The position numbers and the translations under genes are program-made. This document shows, piece after piece, positions 48,131 through 56,762 of a DNA stretch of 64,000 nt. The DNA lies in NCBI RefSeq assembly GCF_002844555.1, contig NZ_PJNI01000011.1:1-64000 (forward strand). Direction: 5' to 3'. The notes below the pieces were generated by a model. That model ran no database searches and was not told the DNA's origin. It was given only the letters and a program-made list of their open reading frames with translations. Origin of the DNA: Brumimicrobium salinarum. GTDB taxonomy: Bacteria; Bacteroidota; Bacteroidia; Flavobacteriales_D; Crocinitomicaceae. Within the stretch, counting starts at the first letter, position 1, and every line of letters starts with the position of its first letter.

Positions 48131-48769
48131 TTATTGCGTATAATATTTTACGTGCATTTTTTTAATTTCTTCAACCAAAGGGCCTTCTGCTGGACCTTTA
48201 ACCATAACATTTTTCATGATTTCTTCTGACGGAATAAATTTAATAGGAGCTGCAGGAACATTTAATTCGCTTAGCCATTTTTCCAGTTGCTCGGCTGAAC
48301 TTAAATAATTCATTTCCCCAACCTGAGACCAAGCATGAGCACCAGCACACATCGGACAATGTTCTCCTGTAGTGTACATTTTCGCAGCTTTACGTTCTTT
48401 TAAACTTAAGTTGTTAATGGCCCATTCTGCTAATTCATATTCAGGATGAGCAAGTACATTTTTCTCATTGACTCTATTTCTTGCTTCTGCAAGTATTTCA
48501 TCATTTTCGTTCACCAGAATAGAACCAAAAGGTTGGTCTCCAGCTTCGAGTGCTTCTTTTGCCAAGCCTAAACAATGCTTTAAAAATCGTAAATCAGTTT
48601 GAGTGAATGATGCTGCTCCTTTTTTGTTACTTTTTGTCATGTTATGTTCTTTTTCTGTCTCCTTAGCCTGATCTGTTTCTTTGTTTGCTTTTTTGTCTGT
48701 TTGTTCACAGCTAACAAAAAGCAGTAAGCTAATTCCCAAAATATAAGGTATTATTTTCATCGTTTTCAT
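48131..48769 (-). CDS. Predicted lipid-anchored nucleoside deaminase
   Basis: About 212 residues from the ATG at 48769 (MKTMKIIPYILGISLLLFVSCEQ). The start is placed here, not at 48823, because the strong serA terminator (48791-48820) would lie inside the longer frame. The N-terminus is a lipoprotein signal ending at LLFVSC, followed by a lysine/glutamate-rich spacer. The zinc site of the cytidine/guanine deaminase fold follows, with HPE (AHPEYELAEWA, in place of the common HAE) and CPMC. Deaminases of nucleosides are normally cytoplasmic, so anchoring at the envelope is unusual. Next come a barrel protein and a DUF2914 gene. Confidence 0.8.
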   Translation of the reverse strand: MKTMKIIPYILGISLLLFVSCEQTDKKANKETDQAKETEKEHNMTKSNKKGAASFTQTDLRFLKHCLGLAKEALEAGDQPFGSILVNENDEILAEARNRVNEKNVLAHPEYELAEWAINNLSLKERKAAKMYTTGEHCPMCAGAHAWSQVGEMNYLSSAEQLEKWLSELNVPAAPIKFIPSEEIMKNVMVKGPAEGPLVEEIKKMHVKYYTQ

Positions 48770-48790
48770 TTTTACAAAAATATACAAAAA

Positions 48791-48820
48791 AAAGCGTTTA
48801 ACTTTTACGTTAAACGCTTT
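48791..48820 (-). terminator. Terminator of the serC-serA operon
   Basis: AAAGCGTTTAAC (48791-48802) and its exact complement (48809-48820) form a 12-bp stem with a 6-base loop; on the minus strand nine T follow. It sits just after the serA stop codon and ahead of the deaminase gene. Confidence 0.9.
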
Positions 48821-48841
48821 CAAAATTATAAATTCAAACTA

Positions 48842-49801
48842 CTATTTTAAAGTAGCAATAATTTTATCTGCCAATTCAGTTCCGATTCTGGCTTGCGCTT
48901 CAGAAGTTGCCGCTCCAATGTGTGGAGTAGGAGCAATTGATGCGTCTTCCAATAAATCTGTTCTTGGAGATGGTTCGTTTACGTATACATCGAGTGCCGC
49001 TGCAGCTACTTTTCCGCTTTTTAAAGCATCTAGTAAGTCATCTTCATCAATGACACCACCACGCGCAACATTTACAATTCTCACTCCATCTTTCATTTTG
49101 TCAAACTCCGCTTTTCCAATGATGGCTTTACCATCTGGCGTTGCAGGAACATTCATGGTGATAAAGTCAGCTTTTCCAAGTGCTTCGTTTAAATCTGCGG
49201 TTGTTTTTATAGTACTTTTCACTTCACCTACGCCTTCGATGGAAATTGGAATTTCTACTTCACGAGCAGTTCTTGTAACTCCTAAAACTTTCATTCCAGC
49301 ACCTAAGGCATAACTCGCTAAAGATTGACCAATACGGCCGAACCCAACAATTAGTAATGTTTTACCTTTTAGTTCAACACCTTTGCTGTATTTTTTCTTT
49401 AATGTTTTAAACTCTTCTTTTCCTTTGTTAGGCATTTCCCTATACGAATCGTACGTTGAACGTGCCAAGGCAAATAAAGAGCCCATTGCTAATTCAGCAA
49501 CAGATTGAGAAGATGCTGCAGGTGTGTTCTCTACTGTAAGTCCTTTTTCACGCGCATAAGCCACATCGATATTGTCCATTCCAACTCCACCCCGACCAAT
49601 AAACTTAAGGTTTGGACAAGCGTCAATTAGATCTTTTCTTACCGTGGTTGCCGAACGCACTAAAAGTCCAACATAGTTTTCCTCATTAATTGTATCAATT
49701 AATTGATCTTGCTCAACCTTTTCTGTGACTACTGTAAATCCGGCAGCCTCTAATTTTTCTATTCCTTCTGGTGAAACACCATCGTTTGCTAATATTTTCA
49801 T
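48842..49801 (-). CDS. serA: D-3-phosphoglycerate dehydrogenase
   Basis: A 319-residue 2-hydroxyacid dehydrogenase. The NAD-binding motif is VGFGRIGQSLA (about 150-160); the catalytic arginine lies in NVARGGVIDEDDL, the glutamate in VYVNEPSP and the histidine in TPHIGAAT. There is no C-terminal ACT domain, so feedback inhibition by serine through that domain is absent. It oxidises 3-phosphoglycerate in the first step of serine synthesis. serC is the upstream partner, ending 9 bases before its start. Confidence 0.93.
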   Translation of the reverse strand: MKILANDGVSPEGIEKLEAAGFTVVTEKVEQDQLIDTINEENYVGLLVRSATTVRKDLIDACPNLKFIGRGGVGMDNIDVAYAREKGLTVENTPAASSQSVAELAMGSLFALARSTYDSYREMPNKGKEEFKTLKKKYSKGVELKGKTLLIVGFGRIGQSLASYALGAGMKVLGVTRTAREVEIPISIEGVGEVKSTIKTTADLNEALGKADFITMNVPATPDGKAIIGKAEFDKMKDGVRIVNVARGGVIDEDDLLDALKSGKVAAAALDVYVNEPSPRTDLLEDASIAPTPHIGAATSEAQARIGTELADKIIATLK

Positions 49802-49810
49802 ATCTCTATT

Positions 49811-50860
49811 TTACAGTGATTTCATGATATTGACTAAAGCTTTTACGCTTTCAACAGATAACGCATTGTACATAGAAGCTCTGTAGCCTCCAACAGATCT
49901 GTGACCTTTAAGGCCTACAATATCACCTTCATTCCATAATTTGTCAAACTGCTCCTTTTTATTTTCGTCTGTTAAACGGAAAGTAACATTCATCAACGAA
50001 CGATCTTCTACCGCTGTAGCACCTTCAAAATTTGGGTTGCTATCAATTTCGTTGTAAAGCAATTCGGCTTTTTCTTTGTTTTTCTTTTCCATTGCATCAA
50101 CACCACCATTGTTAAGTAGGTGCTTCAAGTTTAAGTTGGAAACAAATACTGAAAATACAGGTGGAGTATTAAACATACTGTCCTTTTTATGTTGAACTTG
50201 TAAGTCTAAGTATGTTGGAATATCAACAGTAGATTTACCAAGAATACTTTCTTTAACGATGTATAAAGTAGCTCCTGCTGGACCTAAATTTTTCTGTGCT
50301 CCTGCGTAAATAATATCAAATTTAGAGACATCAATTGGCATAGAGAAAATATCAGAAGACATATCACAAACCAATGGAACATCTGTATCAGGAATTGATT
50401 TAAACTGTGTTCCTGCAATTGTATTATTTGAGGTGTAATGTAAGAAATCAATATCCGAAGGAATATCATCAACTTTTGGAATATAGCTGAAGTCTTTGTC
50501 TTCAGAAGAAGCAACTTCAACAACTTCTAAACCTGCGTTTTTAGCTTCTTTAATCGCTTTAGTTGACCAAGCCCCTGTGTTAATATAACCTGCTTTTTTA
50601 TGTTTGCCTGCCATGTTCATAGCTGAAATTAAAAAACCTAGACTCGCGCCACCCTGAAGAAAAAGAACAGTGTAACCTTTTGGAATATCTAATGCTTTCT
50701 TTACATTTTCACGTGCTTCTTCCATAACTTTTACAAAGTCTGGACTCCTGTGTGATATTTCTAAAATGGATAAACCGTTAAAATCAAGAACTGCTTCTGA
50801 GGCCGCTTTGAATACTTCTTGAGGTAATATACATGGACCTGCTCCGAAATTATGTTTCAT
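49811..50860 (-). CDS. serC: Phosphoserine aminotransferase
   Basis: A 349-residue class V PLP aminotransferase. MKHNFGAGPCILP opens the protein, FLQGGASLGFL is the cofactor-phosphate loop, and the Schiff-base lysine is in YAGAQKNLGPAG. GLKGHRSVGGYRASMYNAL, in parts, marks the substrate side. It converts 3-phosphohydroxypyruvate to phosphoserine with glutamate, the step after SerA. serB is not in the window. Confidence 0.95.
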   Translation of the reverse strand: MKHNFGAGPCILPQEVFKAASEAVLDFNGLSILEISHRSPDFVKVMEEARENVKKALDIPKGYTVLFLQGGASLGFLISAMNMAGKHKKAGYINTGAWSTKAIKEAKNAGLEVVEVASSEDKDFSYIPKVDDIPSDIDFLHYTSNNTIAGTQFKSIPDTDVPLVCDMSSDIFSMPIDVSKFDIIYAGAQKNLGPAGATLYIVKESILGKSTVDIPTYLDLQVQHKKDSMFNTPPVFSVFVSNLNLKHLLNNGGVDAMEKKNKEKAELLYNEIDSNPNFEGATAVEDRSLMNVTFRLTDENKKEQFDKLWNEGDIVGLKGHRSVGGYRASMYNALSVESVKALVNIMKSL

Positions 50861-51088
50861 ATCTGTCTTTTTTTACAAAGATGTTAAAAAAATAGCAGTT
50901 TTCAGAAGAAATAAGCAATTAATAAAGGCTGTTCAATAGAAGTAGAGTGAGATTTAACTTTATTTAAACGTATAGTCTAAATGAAAAAAATGGTCAGTAA
51001 GATCGGATGGAAAATGTTGAATCAAAAATAAATAATGAAAGCTTATTTATTATTTTAGGTCTCGTTCAAAAAATAACTTTAAGAATAA

Positions 51089-51117
51089 AAAAAGAGTCAA
51101 TTGTATTGACTCTTTTT
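51089..51117 (-). terminator. Terminator of the THX gene
   Basis: AAAAAGAGTCAAT (51089-51101) with a 3-base loop and its complement (51105-51117), followed on the minus strand by a T-rich run. It lies 20 bases after the THX-like stop codon. Confidence 0.85.
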
Positions 51118-51136
51118 AGTATCGATTTCAAAAATT

Positions 51137-51511
51137 TTATTTCTTATCGTCTGATTTTTTGTCGTCTGTTTTGCTTTTTTTCTCAGCAGTGGTCTTTTTT
51201 GTTGTCGTTTCTTTCTTTTCGGTTTTTTTCGTTGTTGCTTTTTTAGCTGCTGGTTTCTTTTCTGCAGTTTTTTTAGCGGTTGTTTTTTTAGCGGTTGTTT
51301 TTTTTGTCGTTGTCTTTTTTGCTGTCGTTGCTTTTTTTGCCGTTGTAGTAGACTTTTTATCTGCAGTTTTTTTTGTTGCAGTCGTTTTTTTCGTCTCTTT
51401 AGCTTTTTTTTCTGGAATTATTGTAGTTGATTCAGATTTTCTTGGTCTTGACTTACCGTATGAACCTCTAAACCTTTTTCCTTTGGCTGTTTTAACGTCA
51501 CCTTTTCCCAT
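51137..51511 (-). CDS. 30S ribosomal protein THX-like N-terminus with a long lysine/threonine-rich tail
   Basis: A 124-residue very basic protein. Residues 1-26 (MGKGDVKTAKGKRFRGSYGKSRPRKS in parts) match bTHX, the short 30S-subunit protein (MGKGD...G.YGK.RPRK). From about 30 to 124 it is low-complexity, built on KK-TTA, KKTT and AKKT units, like bacterial histone H1-type proteins. The normal THX is only about 26-60 residues, so the tail is exceptional. The tail DNA is internally repetitive. It stands alone with its own terminator. Either a ribosomal protein with an added disordered tail, or a nucleoid protein with a THX-like start. Confidence 0.78.
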   Translation of the reverse strand: MGKGDVKTAKGKRFRGSYGKSRPRKSESTTIIPEKKAKETKKTTATKKTADKKSTTTAKKATTAKKTTTKKTTAKKTTAKKTAEKKPAAKKATTKKTEKKETTTKKTTAEKKSKTDDKKSDDKK

Positions 51512-51587
51512 ATTTTATGTATTTGAGTTAGTATGTGAGCTAAATATATGAAAAATATATAGTTTATTGTGATTTACGAGTGGACTT

Positions 51588-52271
51588 TTAAGCTTCTTTA
51601 TCTAAAATTCTTCTTTTAAAATCTTTGATTGTTAGATTAGGATTTTTAATGATGCGCTTACACCATTCTATTTTTAATAGCGTTTGTTCTTCTTTACTCA
51701 GTTTCCATTCAAAATCTTCTTGATGCTCTAAACGTGTTCTGATGGTGTTGATTGTAAGTGCTGCTGAAACTGAAATATTAAAGCTCTCTGTAAAACCAAC
51801 CATTGGTATTTTTACAAAGTAGTCGGCTAAGTCAAGGGCCTTTTCAGATAGTCCTGTTTGTTCTGTACCAAATACAAATGCAATAGGCTGATCAATCGGA
51901 ACATTATTAATTGTATAGGCTTCTGTATGCGGAGTGGTTGCTGCAATTTTATAACCTTTATCCTTTAAAGTTTGAATACATTTTGTGGTTGGGTACAAGT
52001 CATCTGAGTAGTGATGATTATCGACCCATTGAGCGGCTCCCATGGCAATGTCTTTGTTGACATTGAATTTATTGTTTTTTTCAATGATATGTAAATTTTG
52101 AATACCAAAACAATCACACGTTCGCATTACCGCACTAGCATTATGCTCTTGAAAAAGATTCTCAACGGCAACGGTAACATGGTTGGTTCTTTCGGCAGCT
52201 ATACGGTCAAACTTCTCCACCTTTTCGGGAGTAATAATTTCGTAAAGGGCTTTTAACAATTTTTCATTCAT
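51588..52271 (-). CDS. TrmH family RNA methyltransferase
   Basis: A 227-residue SPOUT-type enzyme. Motif 1 NASAVMRTCDCFGI (about 40-53), motif 2 VFGTEQTGLSEKA and motif 3 FNISVSAALTI make the deep trefoil knot for SAM. Closest in layout to TrmH (2'-O-methylation of G18 in tRNA). HU lies upstream with its terminator between them. Confidence 0.9.
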   Translation of the reverse strand: MNEKLLKALYEIITPEKVEKFDRIAAERTNHVTVAVENLFQEHNASAVMRTCDCFGIQNLHIIEKNNKFNVNKDIAMGAAQWVDNHHYSDDLYPTTKCIQTLKDKGYKIAATTPHTEAYTINNVPIDQPIAFVFGTEQTGLSEKALDLADYFVKIPMVGFTESFNISVSAALTINTIRTRLEHQEDFEWKLSKEEQTLLKIEWCKRIIKNPNLTIKDFKRRILDKEA

Positions 52272-52292
52272 CGAATCGAGGTCAAAATAAAA

Positions 52293-52312
52293 AAGGGAGC
52301 AAAAGCTCCCTT
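52293..52312 (-). terminator. Terminator of the HU gene
   Basis: AAGGGAGC with a 4-base loop and GCTCCCTT, followed on the minus strand by TTTTATTTT. It sits 20 bases after the HU stop codon and ahead of trmH. Confidence 0.9.
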
Positions 52313-52332
52313 AGTTTCAATTTAAACTTAGA

Positions 52333-52605
52333 CTAGTTAACAGCAGATGCTAATTCTGATCCAGCTTTAAATTTAACTACATTTTTTGCAGCAATTTGAA
52401 TTTCCTTACCTGTTTGTGGGTTTCTACCAGTTCTCGCTTTACGATTAGAAATAGAGAACGAACCAAATCCAATTAAAGAAAGACGATCACCGTCTTTTAA
52501 TGCTCCAGTTGTCGCGTTAATAAATGCATCTAATGCTTTCTTTGCATCAGCTTTTGACAATCCAGCTTCAGAAGCCATTGCTTCCACTAATTCTGCTTTG
52601 TTCAT
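52333..52605 (-). CDS. HU family DNA-binding protein
   Basis: A 90-residue nucleoid protein with MNKAELVEAMASEAGLSKADAK in parts at the start, GDRLSLIGFGSFSISNRKARTGRNP in parts (the beta-arm) and KNVVKFKAGSEL near the end. The family binds and bends DNA without strong sequence preference. A monocistronic unit with a strong terminator. Confidence 0.97.
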   Translation of the reverse strand: MNKAELVEAMASEAGLSKADAKKALDAFINATTGALKDGDRLSLIGFGSFSISNRKARTGRNPQTGKEIQIAAKNVVKFKAGSELASAVN

Positions 52606-53002
52606 AGTTATGGTTTTTGTTTGTTAAAAATTAATACTGTAGCAAATATAGCGGAATATCCAATAATCACAAGTGTTTCGAATAAAAAATGCGATTTTTT
52701 GTTGAAAAAACTGTCAAAATGTTGAAAATATTGAGCTGAACCTACCTATTTAATTGACTTTTTTTGAATTTTATGGTGTGAATTTCACAAATAATTAATT
52801 TCAAATACAGATGAAGTTATATTTTTTGTCGACCAATTGCCTTAAAGCGAATAGCTATTTTTATAATATATATTGTTGTAAACATTTTACTGACGAGAAT
52901 CTAATCAATCGATGGGTTGCTGGAGAATTAAATTTGAAATTCTAATTATACATTCCTAATGGTCAAAGTATCATTCTAAAATGAATATATCGTTGAATGT
53001 TT
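52606..53002. other. Intergenic region upstream of HU
   Basis: About 397 very AT-rich bases. It must contain the promoter of the HU gene, which is expected to be strong, but I did not find a TTG/TAnnTTTG pair with good spacing. No gene-sized frame or repeat was found. Confidence 0.45.
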
Positions 53003-53959
53003 TTATAATACAAGTGACCATTCTTCTGGTTTAAAACCAAGTAAGAATGCTGTTGCATCTAGTCTTTTCTTGCCTTCTAGTTGAAGTGTTTTAATGATTA
53101 ATCTACCTTCAGGATGACTAATGTAAAGCTCTCCGTTCTCTTTCTGTAGCGCTATTTCTTTATAATGTGTTGAGAGCTCAATTTCAGAAGTAAAAACCTT
53201 CATTGTTTTAATATCTTCGGTTTTTGTGTTTTTTATTTTTAACCATGCTGTAGGATAGGGAGACATTCCTCTGATAAAGTTATGAATTGTCTCAAGAGAC
53301 TGTGAGAAATCAATTAGGCAGTCTTTTTTATTAATTTTTGGGGCTTCTTTTAGTTCATGATTTGATTGTGGATAAGTGGTAACTGTTCCCTGTCGAATTT
53401 CTTCTATGGTGTCAATAACCGTTTCTGCTCCAACCAACATCATTTTATCGTGCAGAGAGCCAGCGGATTCATTTTTACCAATCGTTATTTTATCTTGTTT
53501 GATAATATTTCCCGTATCGATCTTTTCATCTATAAAAAATGTAGTAACTCCAGTTTCTTTTTCTCCATTAATGATTGCCCAGTTAATGGGAGCGGCACCG
53601 CGATACTGTGGTAGTAAAGAACCATGTAAATTAAAGGTTTTCATTTTGGGAAGTTCCCAAACTACTTTAGGTAACATTCGAAAGGCAACAACAATAAAGA
53701 GATCAGCATTCAATTCTTTTAATCTTAAAATAAAAGATTCATCTTTTAAGTTTGTTGGTTGTAAGACGGGAATTTTATTTTTCACAGCACATGCTTTCAC
53801 TGCACTTTCTTTCAATTTTCTACCTCTCCCAGCCGGTCGATCTGGTGCAGTTACGACTGCTTTTATGTTATACCCTTCTTTAATAATGCGTTCTAATATA
53901 GTCACCGCAAATTCAGGAGTTCCCATAAAAACGATGCTTAAGTCTTCTTTTTCTTTCAT
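53003..53959 (-). CDS. fmt: Methionyl-tRNA formyltransferase
   Basis: 318 residues from the ATG at 53959 (MKEKEDLSIVFMGTPEFAV); another ATG at 53974 adds five residues. Frames extended to 54052 run into a repeat element and are not part of the protein. The formyl-transferase fold carries the catalytic LHGSLLPQYRGAAPI and ETGVTTFFIDEKIDTGNI motifs; the C-terminal OB-like domain covers about 205-318. It formylates Met-tRNA for initiation. The gene sits beside a nested repeat. Confidence 0.93.
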   Translation of the reverse strand: MKEKEDLSIVFMGTPEFAVTILERIIKEGYNIKAVVTAPDRPAGRGRKLKESAVKACAVKNKIPVLQPTNLKDESFILRLKELNADLFIVVAFRMLPKVVWELPKMKTFNLHGSLLPQYRGAAPINWAIINGEKETGVTTFFIDEKIDTGNIIKQDKITIGKNESAGSLHDKMMLVGAETVIDTIEEIRQGTVTTYPQSNHELKEAPKINKKDCLIDFSQSLETIHNFIRGMSPYPTAWLKIKNTKTEDIKTMKVFTSEIELSTHYKEIALQKENGELYISHPEGRLIIKTLQLEGKKRLDATAFLLGFKPEEWSLVL

Positions 53960-54004
53960 TGGTTTTATTGTCATTTTAAAATACGCTTTTTTTAATGTTG
54001 CACT

Positions 54005-54156
54005 GTTCTCGATACACCTCCATTTCATTCCAGCACTCGAACTGACGTGCAAGCTCGATACACCTCCATTTCATTCTGATACTCGAACTGACGTGCTCGT
54101 TTTCGTCAGTTCGAGTGATTTTATGTAGTGAAACGGAATAAAATTGTATCGAGAAC
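54005..54156. repeat. Nested REP-like element (two direct copies plus hairpins)
   Basis: Two direct copies of a 43-base unit beginning CTCGATACACCTCCATTTCATT and ending CTCGAACTGACGTGC lie at 54008-54050 and 54054-54096. The end of the second pairs with CGTCAGTTCGAGT (54104-54116) as a perfect 13-bp hairpin. GTTCTCGATAC (54005-54015) and GTATCGAGAAC (54146-54156) are complementary and close the unit. It lies between fmt and the MATE gene and also invades the possible fmt N-terminus. Such CTCGAACTGACG units are a recurrent intergenic theme in Flavobacteriia as I recall; a window-wide search would confirm only this cluster. Confidence 0.8.
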
Positions 54157-54192
54157 CGAAAACCCCAATATAATTCTACGCCTTCCTAATAA

Positions 54193-55524
54193 TCAATACT
54201 CTTTTTTGCGCCAATTAAATATCGATAAATATAATAAGGAAAATACTCCTAGAGAGATAAAATAGAGATACTCAACAGTCCAAACAGCTTCAATGTTCCA
54301 TTTCCAAACCTTTATTGTTACATAAGCGTAAGCAATATATAGAATCATACATAAGACTTCAATTAAAAGGGTTACTCTGGTGTTTCCAGACCCATTAATG
54401 GTTTGGAAATACGGTGTAGAAAGTCCAAAAAACAAGATAGATCCAAACATTAGCCTTAATATATAAGCACTGTCTTCTATATATGCTGGGTCTGGATTAA
54501 TAATGGCTATCAATGTTTCAGGGTAGAGTAAAGCACCGTGAAAAATGAGTAAAAGAAATACAATAATTAGGAATTGGATACGGTGGACGATTTTAGGAAT
54601 AATCTTTTTGTCAGCAATGTCCATATATTGAGCAACATAAGTTTTTGTTGTTGCTGCAAAGCCAAAAATGGGGACAAAAGCTAGAAAATATATTGCTCTG
54701 ATGTTCTGAGAAACGGTGAGATCATACGTACTCATTTGTTCAATCCAAATAAAGAAAACCGTCCATGTTGCAAGTGCAAAAAATCCTTGAATAACGAGAG
54801 GTAGACCTACTTTGAATAATTGTCTAAGACTTTTTAATGTTACTTGGAATTGTTCAAAGATACCATGAGTCTTCAGCTCTTTTGAGTTGAATAATAATAT
54901 CAACAACACTAAACCTGTTATTCCTTCTGAAATTACAGAAGCCAACGCTGCTCCTTTTACGCCCATTGGTGCCAAATCCCAAAATCCAAATATTAGGAGA
55001 TAATCTAGAATTATATTTGAAATGGCGAATATTATAGTGCTCACCATTATCACCCAAGTTTTTCCTGTGGCCATGAAAAAACTGTTTAAACTCAGCATTA
55101 AAATTCCCATGAAAAAACCATAAGAACGAATAGATAAAAAGTTTATTTGTTCCTGAGCAAGCTCTTTGTTTTTTGAATAATTTATCAAAAAATCATCGGT
55201 TCCAATTTGTATCAAAAGAAAGAAAGCTATGGCAAAGGAAAAAATGACAAGCATTGCCGATTGTAGCACTGCATTCAAAGATTTGGGCTCATTTTGACCT
55301 ATTCTCCGCGCCATTATAATTTGAGAAGCATCTCCTAATCCCGTTAATCCCATAAAAAGAGTAACATAAATTAGTCCTGCATTTCCGCTTGCGTCAAAAC
55401 TTATAGTGCTGTATCGACTTAGAAAAGCTGCATCCGTAATCATTACGATAGACTGAATGAAAGTCCCTAACATTAAAGGAAATGCAACCTTTAAGATTTG
55501 AGGATAGGAATAAGAGAGTCTCAT
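54193..55524 (-). CDS. MATE family efflux transporter
   Basis: A 443-residue integral membrane protein with about twelve hydrophobic segments, in two homologous halves (about 10-200 and 225-440). MLGTFIQSIVMITDAAFLSRY in parts and GVKGAALASVISEGITGLV in parts are the family hallmarks. It exports drugs or metabolites using Na+ or H+. It lies between the repeat element and the polysaccharide locus, and might export a lipid-linked product, but this is only a guess. Confidence 0.88.
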   Translation of the reverse strand: MRLSYSYPQILKVAFPLMLGTFIQSIVMITDAAFLSRYSTISFDASGNAGLIYVTLFMGLTGLGDASQIIMARRIGQNEPKSLNAVLQSAMLVIFSFAIAFFLLIQIGTDDFLINYSKNKELAQEQINFLSIRSYGFFMGILMLSLNSFFMATGKTWVIMVSTIIFAISNIILDYLLIFGFWDLAPMGVKGAALASVISEGITGLVLLILLFNSKELKTHGIFEQFQVTLKSLRQLFKVGLPLVIQGFFALATWTVFFIWIEQMSTYDLTVSQNIRAIYFLAFVPIFGFAATTKTYVAQYMDIADKKIIPKIVHRIQFLIIVFLLLIFHGALLYPETLIAIINPDPAYIEDSAYILRLMFGSILFFGLSTPYFQTINGSGNTRVTLLIEVLCMILYIAYAYVTIKVWKWNIEAVWTVEYLYFISLGVFSLLYLSIFNWRKKEY

Positions 55525-55528
55525 GGGT

Positions 55529-55563
55529 TTTAAGGGAGAGGGAGGAGTTTAAGGGAGAGGGAG
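55529..55563. repeat. Two-copy tandem repeat (about 19-bp unit)
   Basis: TTTAAGGGAGAGGGAG occurs at 55529-55544 and at 55548-55563. It is purine-rich, between the aminotransferase stop and the MATE start, and may mark replication slippage. Confidence 0.6.
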
Positions 55564-55581
55564 AGATAAAATTAGTTGTGA

Positions 55582-56715
55582 CTATTTAACCAACTTTAAG
55601 ATACCATTTAGGATTCTTTGTCTGTCTTGATCTGTTAAATTTGAACCACTAGGCAAACAAAGACCGATTTCAAATAAATTTTCAGCGACATCAATACCAT
55701 AGTAATCACAGTCCTTAAAAATAGGCTGTAAGTGCATAGGTTTCCATAGAGGTCGAGTTTCTATGTTTTCTTTTTCTAATGCTAAACGTAAGTCTTCACG
55801 TGTAAAACCTGCTTTTTCTGGGTGTATTAACACCGTCGAAAGCCAACGGTTACTGAAAACTCCTTCAGGTTCATCGACAAATTCAAATCCTGGTAGGTGA
55901 CCTAAACTTTCTTTATAAAAATCATAGTTTTTTCTTCTTGCTTGGACATGACTATCTAAAACCATCATTTGTCCACGACCAATACCAGCAGTAATATTAG
56001 ACATGCGGTAATTGTAACCAACTTCGCTGTGTTGATAGTGTGGAGCTTGATCTCTTGACTGAGTTGCAAAAAATACTGCGCGTTGTTTCTCTTTTTCAGT
56101 ATTACAAACTAACGCACCACCGCCTGAAGTTGTGATAATTTTATTTCCATTAAAAGATAAAATGCCGTACTTTCCAAGCGTACCACAGTTTTGGCCTTTA
56201 AAGTTACTTCCTAATGCTTCAGCAGCGTCTTCAATAACAGGAATATCGTATTTCTTTGCGATAGCATTTATTTCATCTGCTAAATAAGGCATTCCGTACA
56301 AATGAACTCCAATAATTGCTTTGGGTTTAACGCCATGTTTTTTTATTGTTCCTTCAATAGCATCAATTAAATCAGTTGGACAAATGTTCCATGTTCTTGT
56401 TTCACTGTCTACAAAAACAGGATGTGCTCCTTGATACATGATTGGATTTGCTGAAGCTGAAAACGTCATAGACTGACAAATTACAAAATCACCTTGTTTT
56501 ACACCAAGCATAATCAAAGCAAGATGAATAGCAGCTGTTCCAGCAGATAGAGCAGCAACGTGTTTATCCTCTTTGATGTAGTCTTTTAAATCTTCTTCAA
56601 AACCATTCACGTTTGGACCTAATGGAGCCACCCAGTTTTCGTCGAAGGCTTGTTGAATGAATTTTTGCTCATGGCCTCCCATGTGAGGTGAAGAGAGCCA
56701 TATTTTCGAGTTCAT
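55582..56715 (-). CDS. DegT/DnrJ/EryC1/StrS aminotransferase (PglE-like)
   Basis: A 377-residue sugar aminotransferase. It begins with NSKIWLSSPHMGGHEQKFI in parts and the Schiff-base lysine is in SFNGNKIITTSGGGAL; ALSAGTAAIHLALI is the PLP-phosphate loop. Family members add an amino group to a 4-keto or 3-keto nucleotide sugar. With PglD and PglC homologues just upstream, conversion of UDP-4-keto-6-deoxy-GlcNAc to the 4-amino sugar is the likely role. The dehydratase PglF is not in the window. Confidence 0.9.
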   Translation of the reverse strand: MNSKIWLSSPHMGGHEQKFIQQAFDENWVAPLGPNVNGFEEDLKDYIKEDKHVAALSAGTAAIHLALIMLGVKQGDFVICQSMTFSASANPIMYQGAHPVFVDSETRTWNICPTDLIDAIEGTIKKHGVKPKAIIGVHLYGMPYLADEINAIAKKYDIPVIEDAAEALGSNFKGQNCGTLGKYGILSFNGNKIITTSGGGALVCNTEKEKQRAVFFATQSRDQAPHYQHSEVGYNYRMSNITAGIGRGQMMVLDSHVQARRKNYDFYKESLGHLPGFEFVDEPEGVFSNRWLSTVLIHPEKAGFTREDLRLALEKENIETRPLWKPMHLQPIFKDCDYYGIDVAENLFEIGLCLPSGSNLTDQDRQRILNGILKLVK

Positions 56716-56762
56716 ACTTTTCTAACTTAATTATTGTTCTAATTCTTTATTTATAGATAAAT

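Noticed and set aside
48770-48823. Longer start of the deaminase at 48823
   Set aside because: Would place the strong serA terminator inside the coding frame and put 18 residues before a good lipoprotein signal.
51159-51551. Plus-strand frame of 130 residues rich in V, F and A opposite the THX-like gene
   Set aside because: It is the complement of the lysine/threonine repeat, so the low complexity alone opens the frame. It has no start context and no family pattern.
53376-54128. Plus-strand frame of 250 residues opposite fmt
   Set aside because: Opposite the catalytic domain of a clear fmt gene; it lacks any motif and runs into the repeat element.
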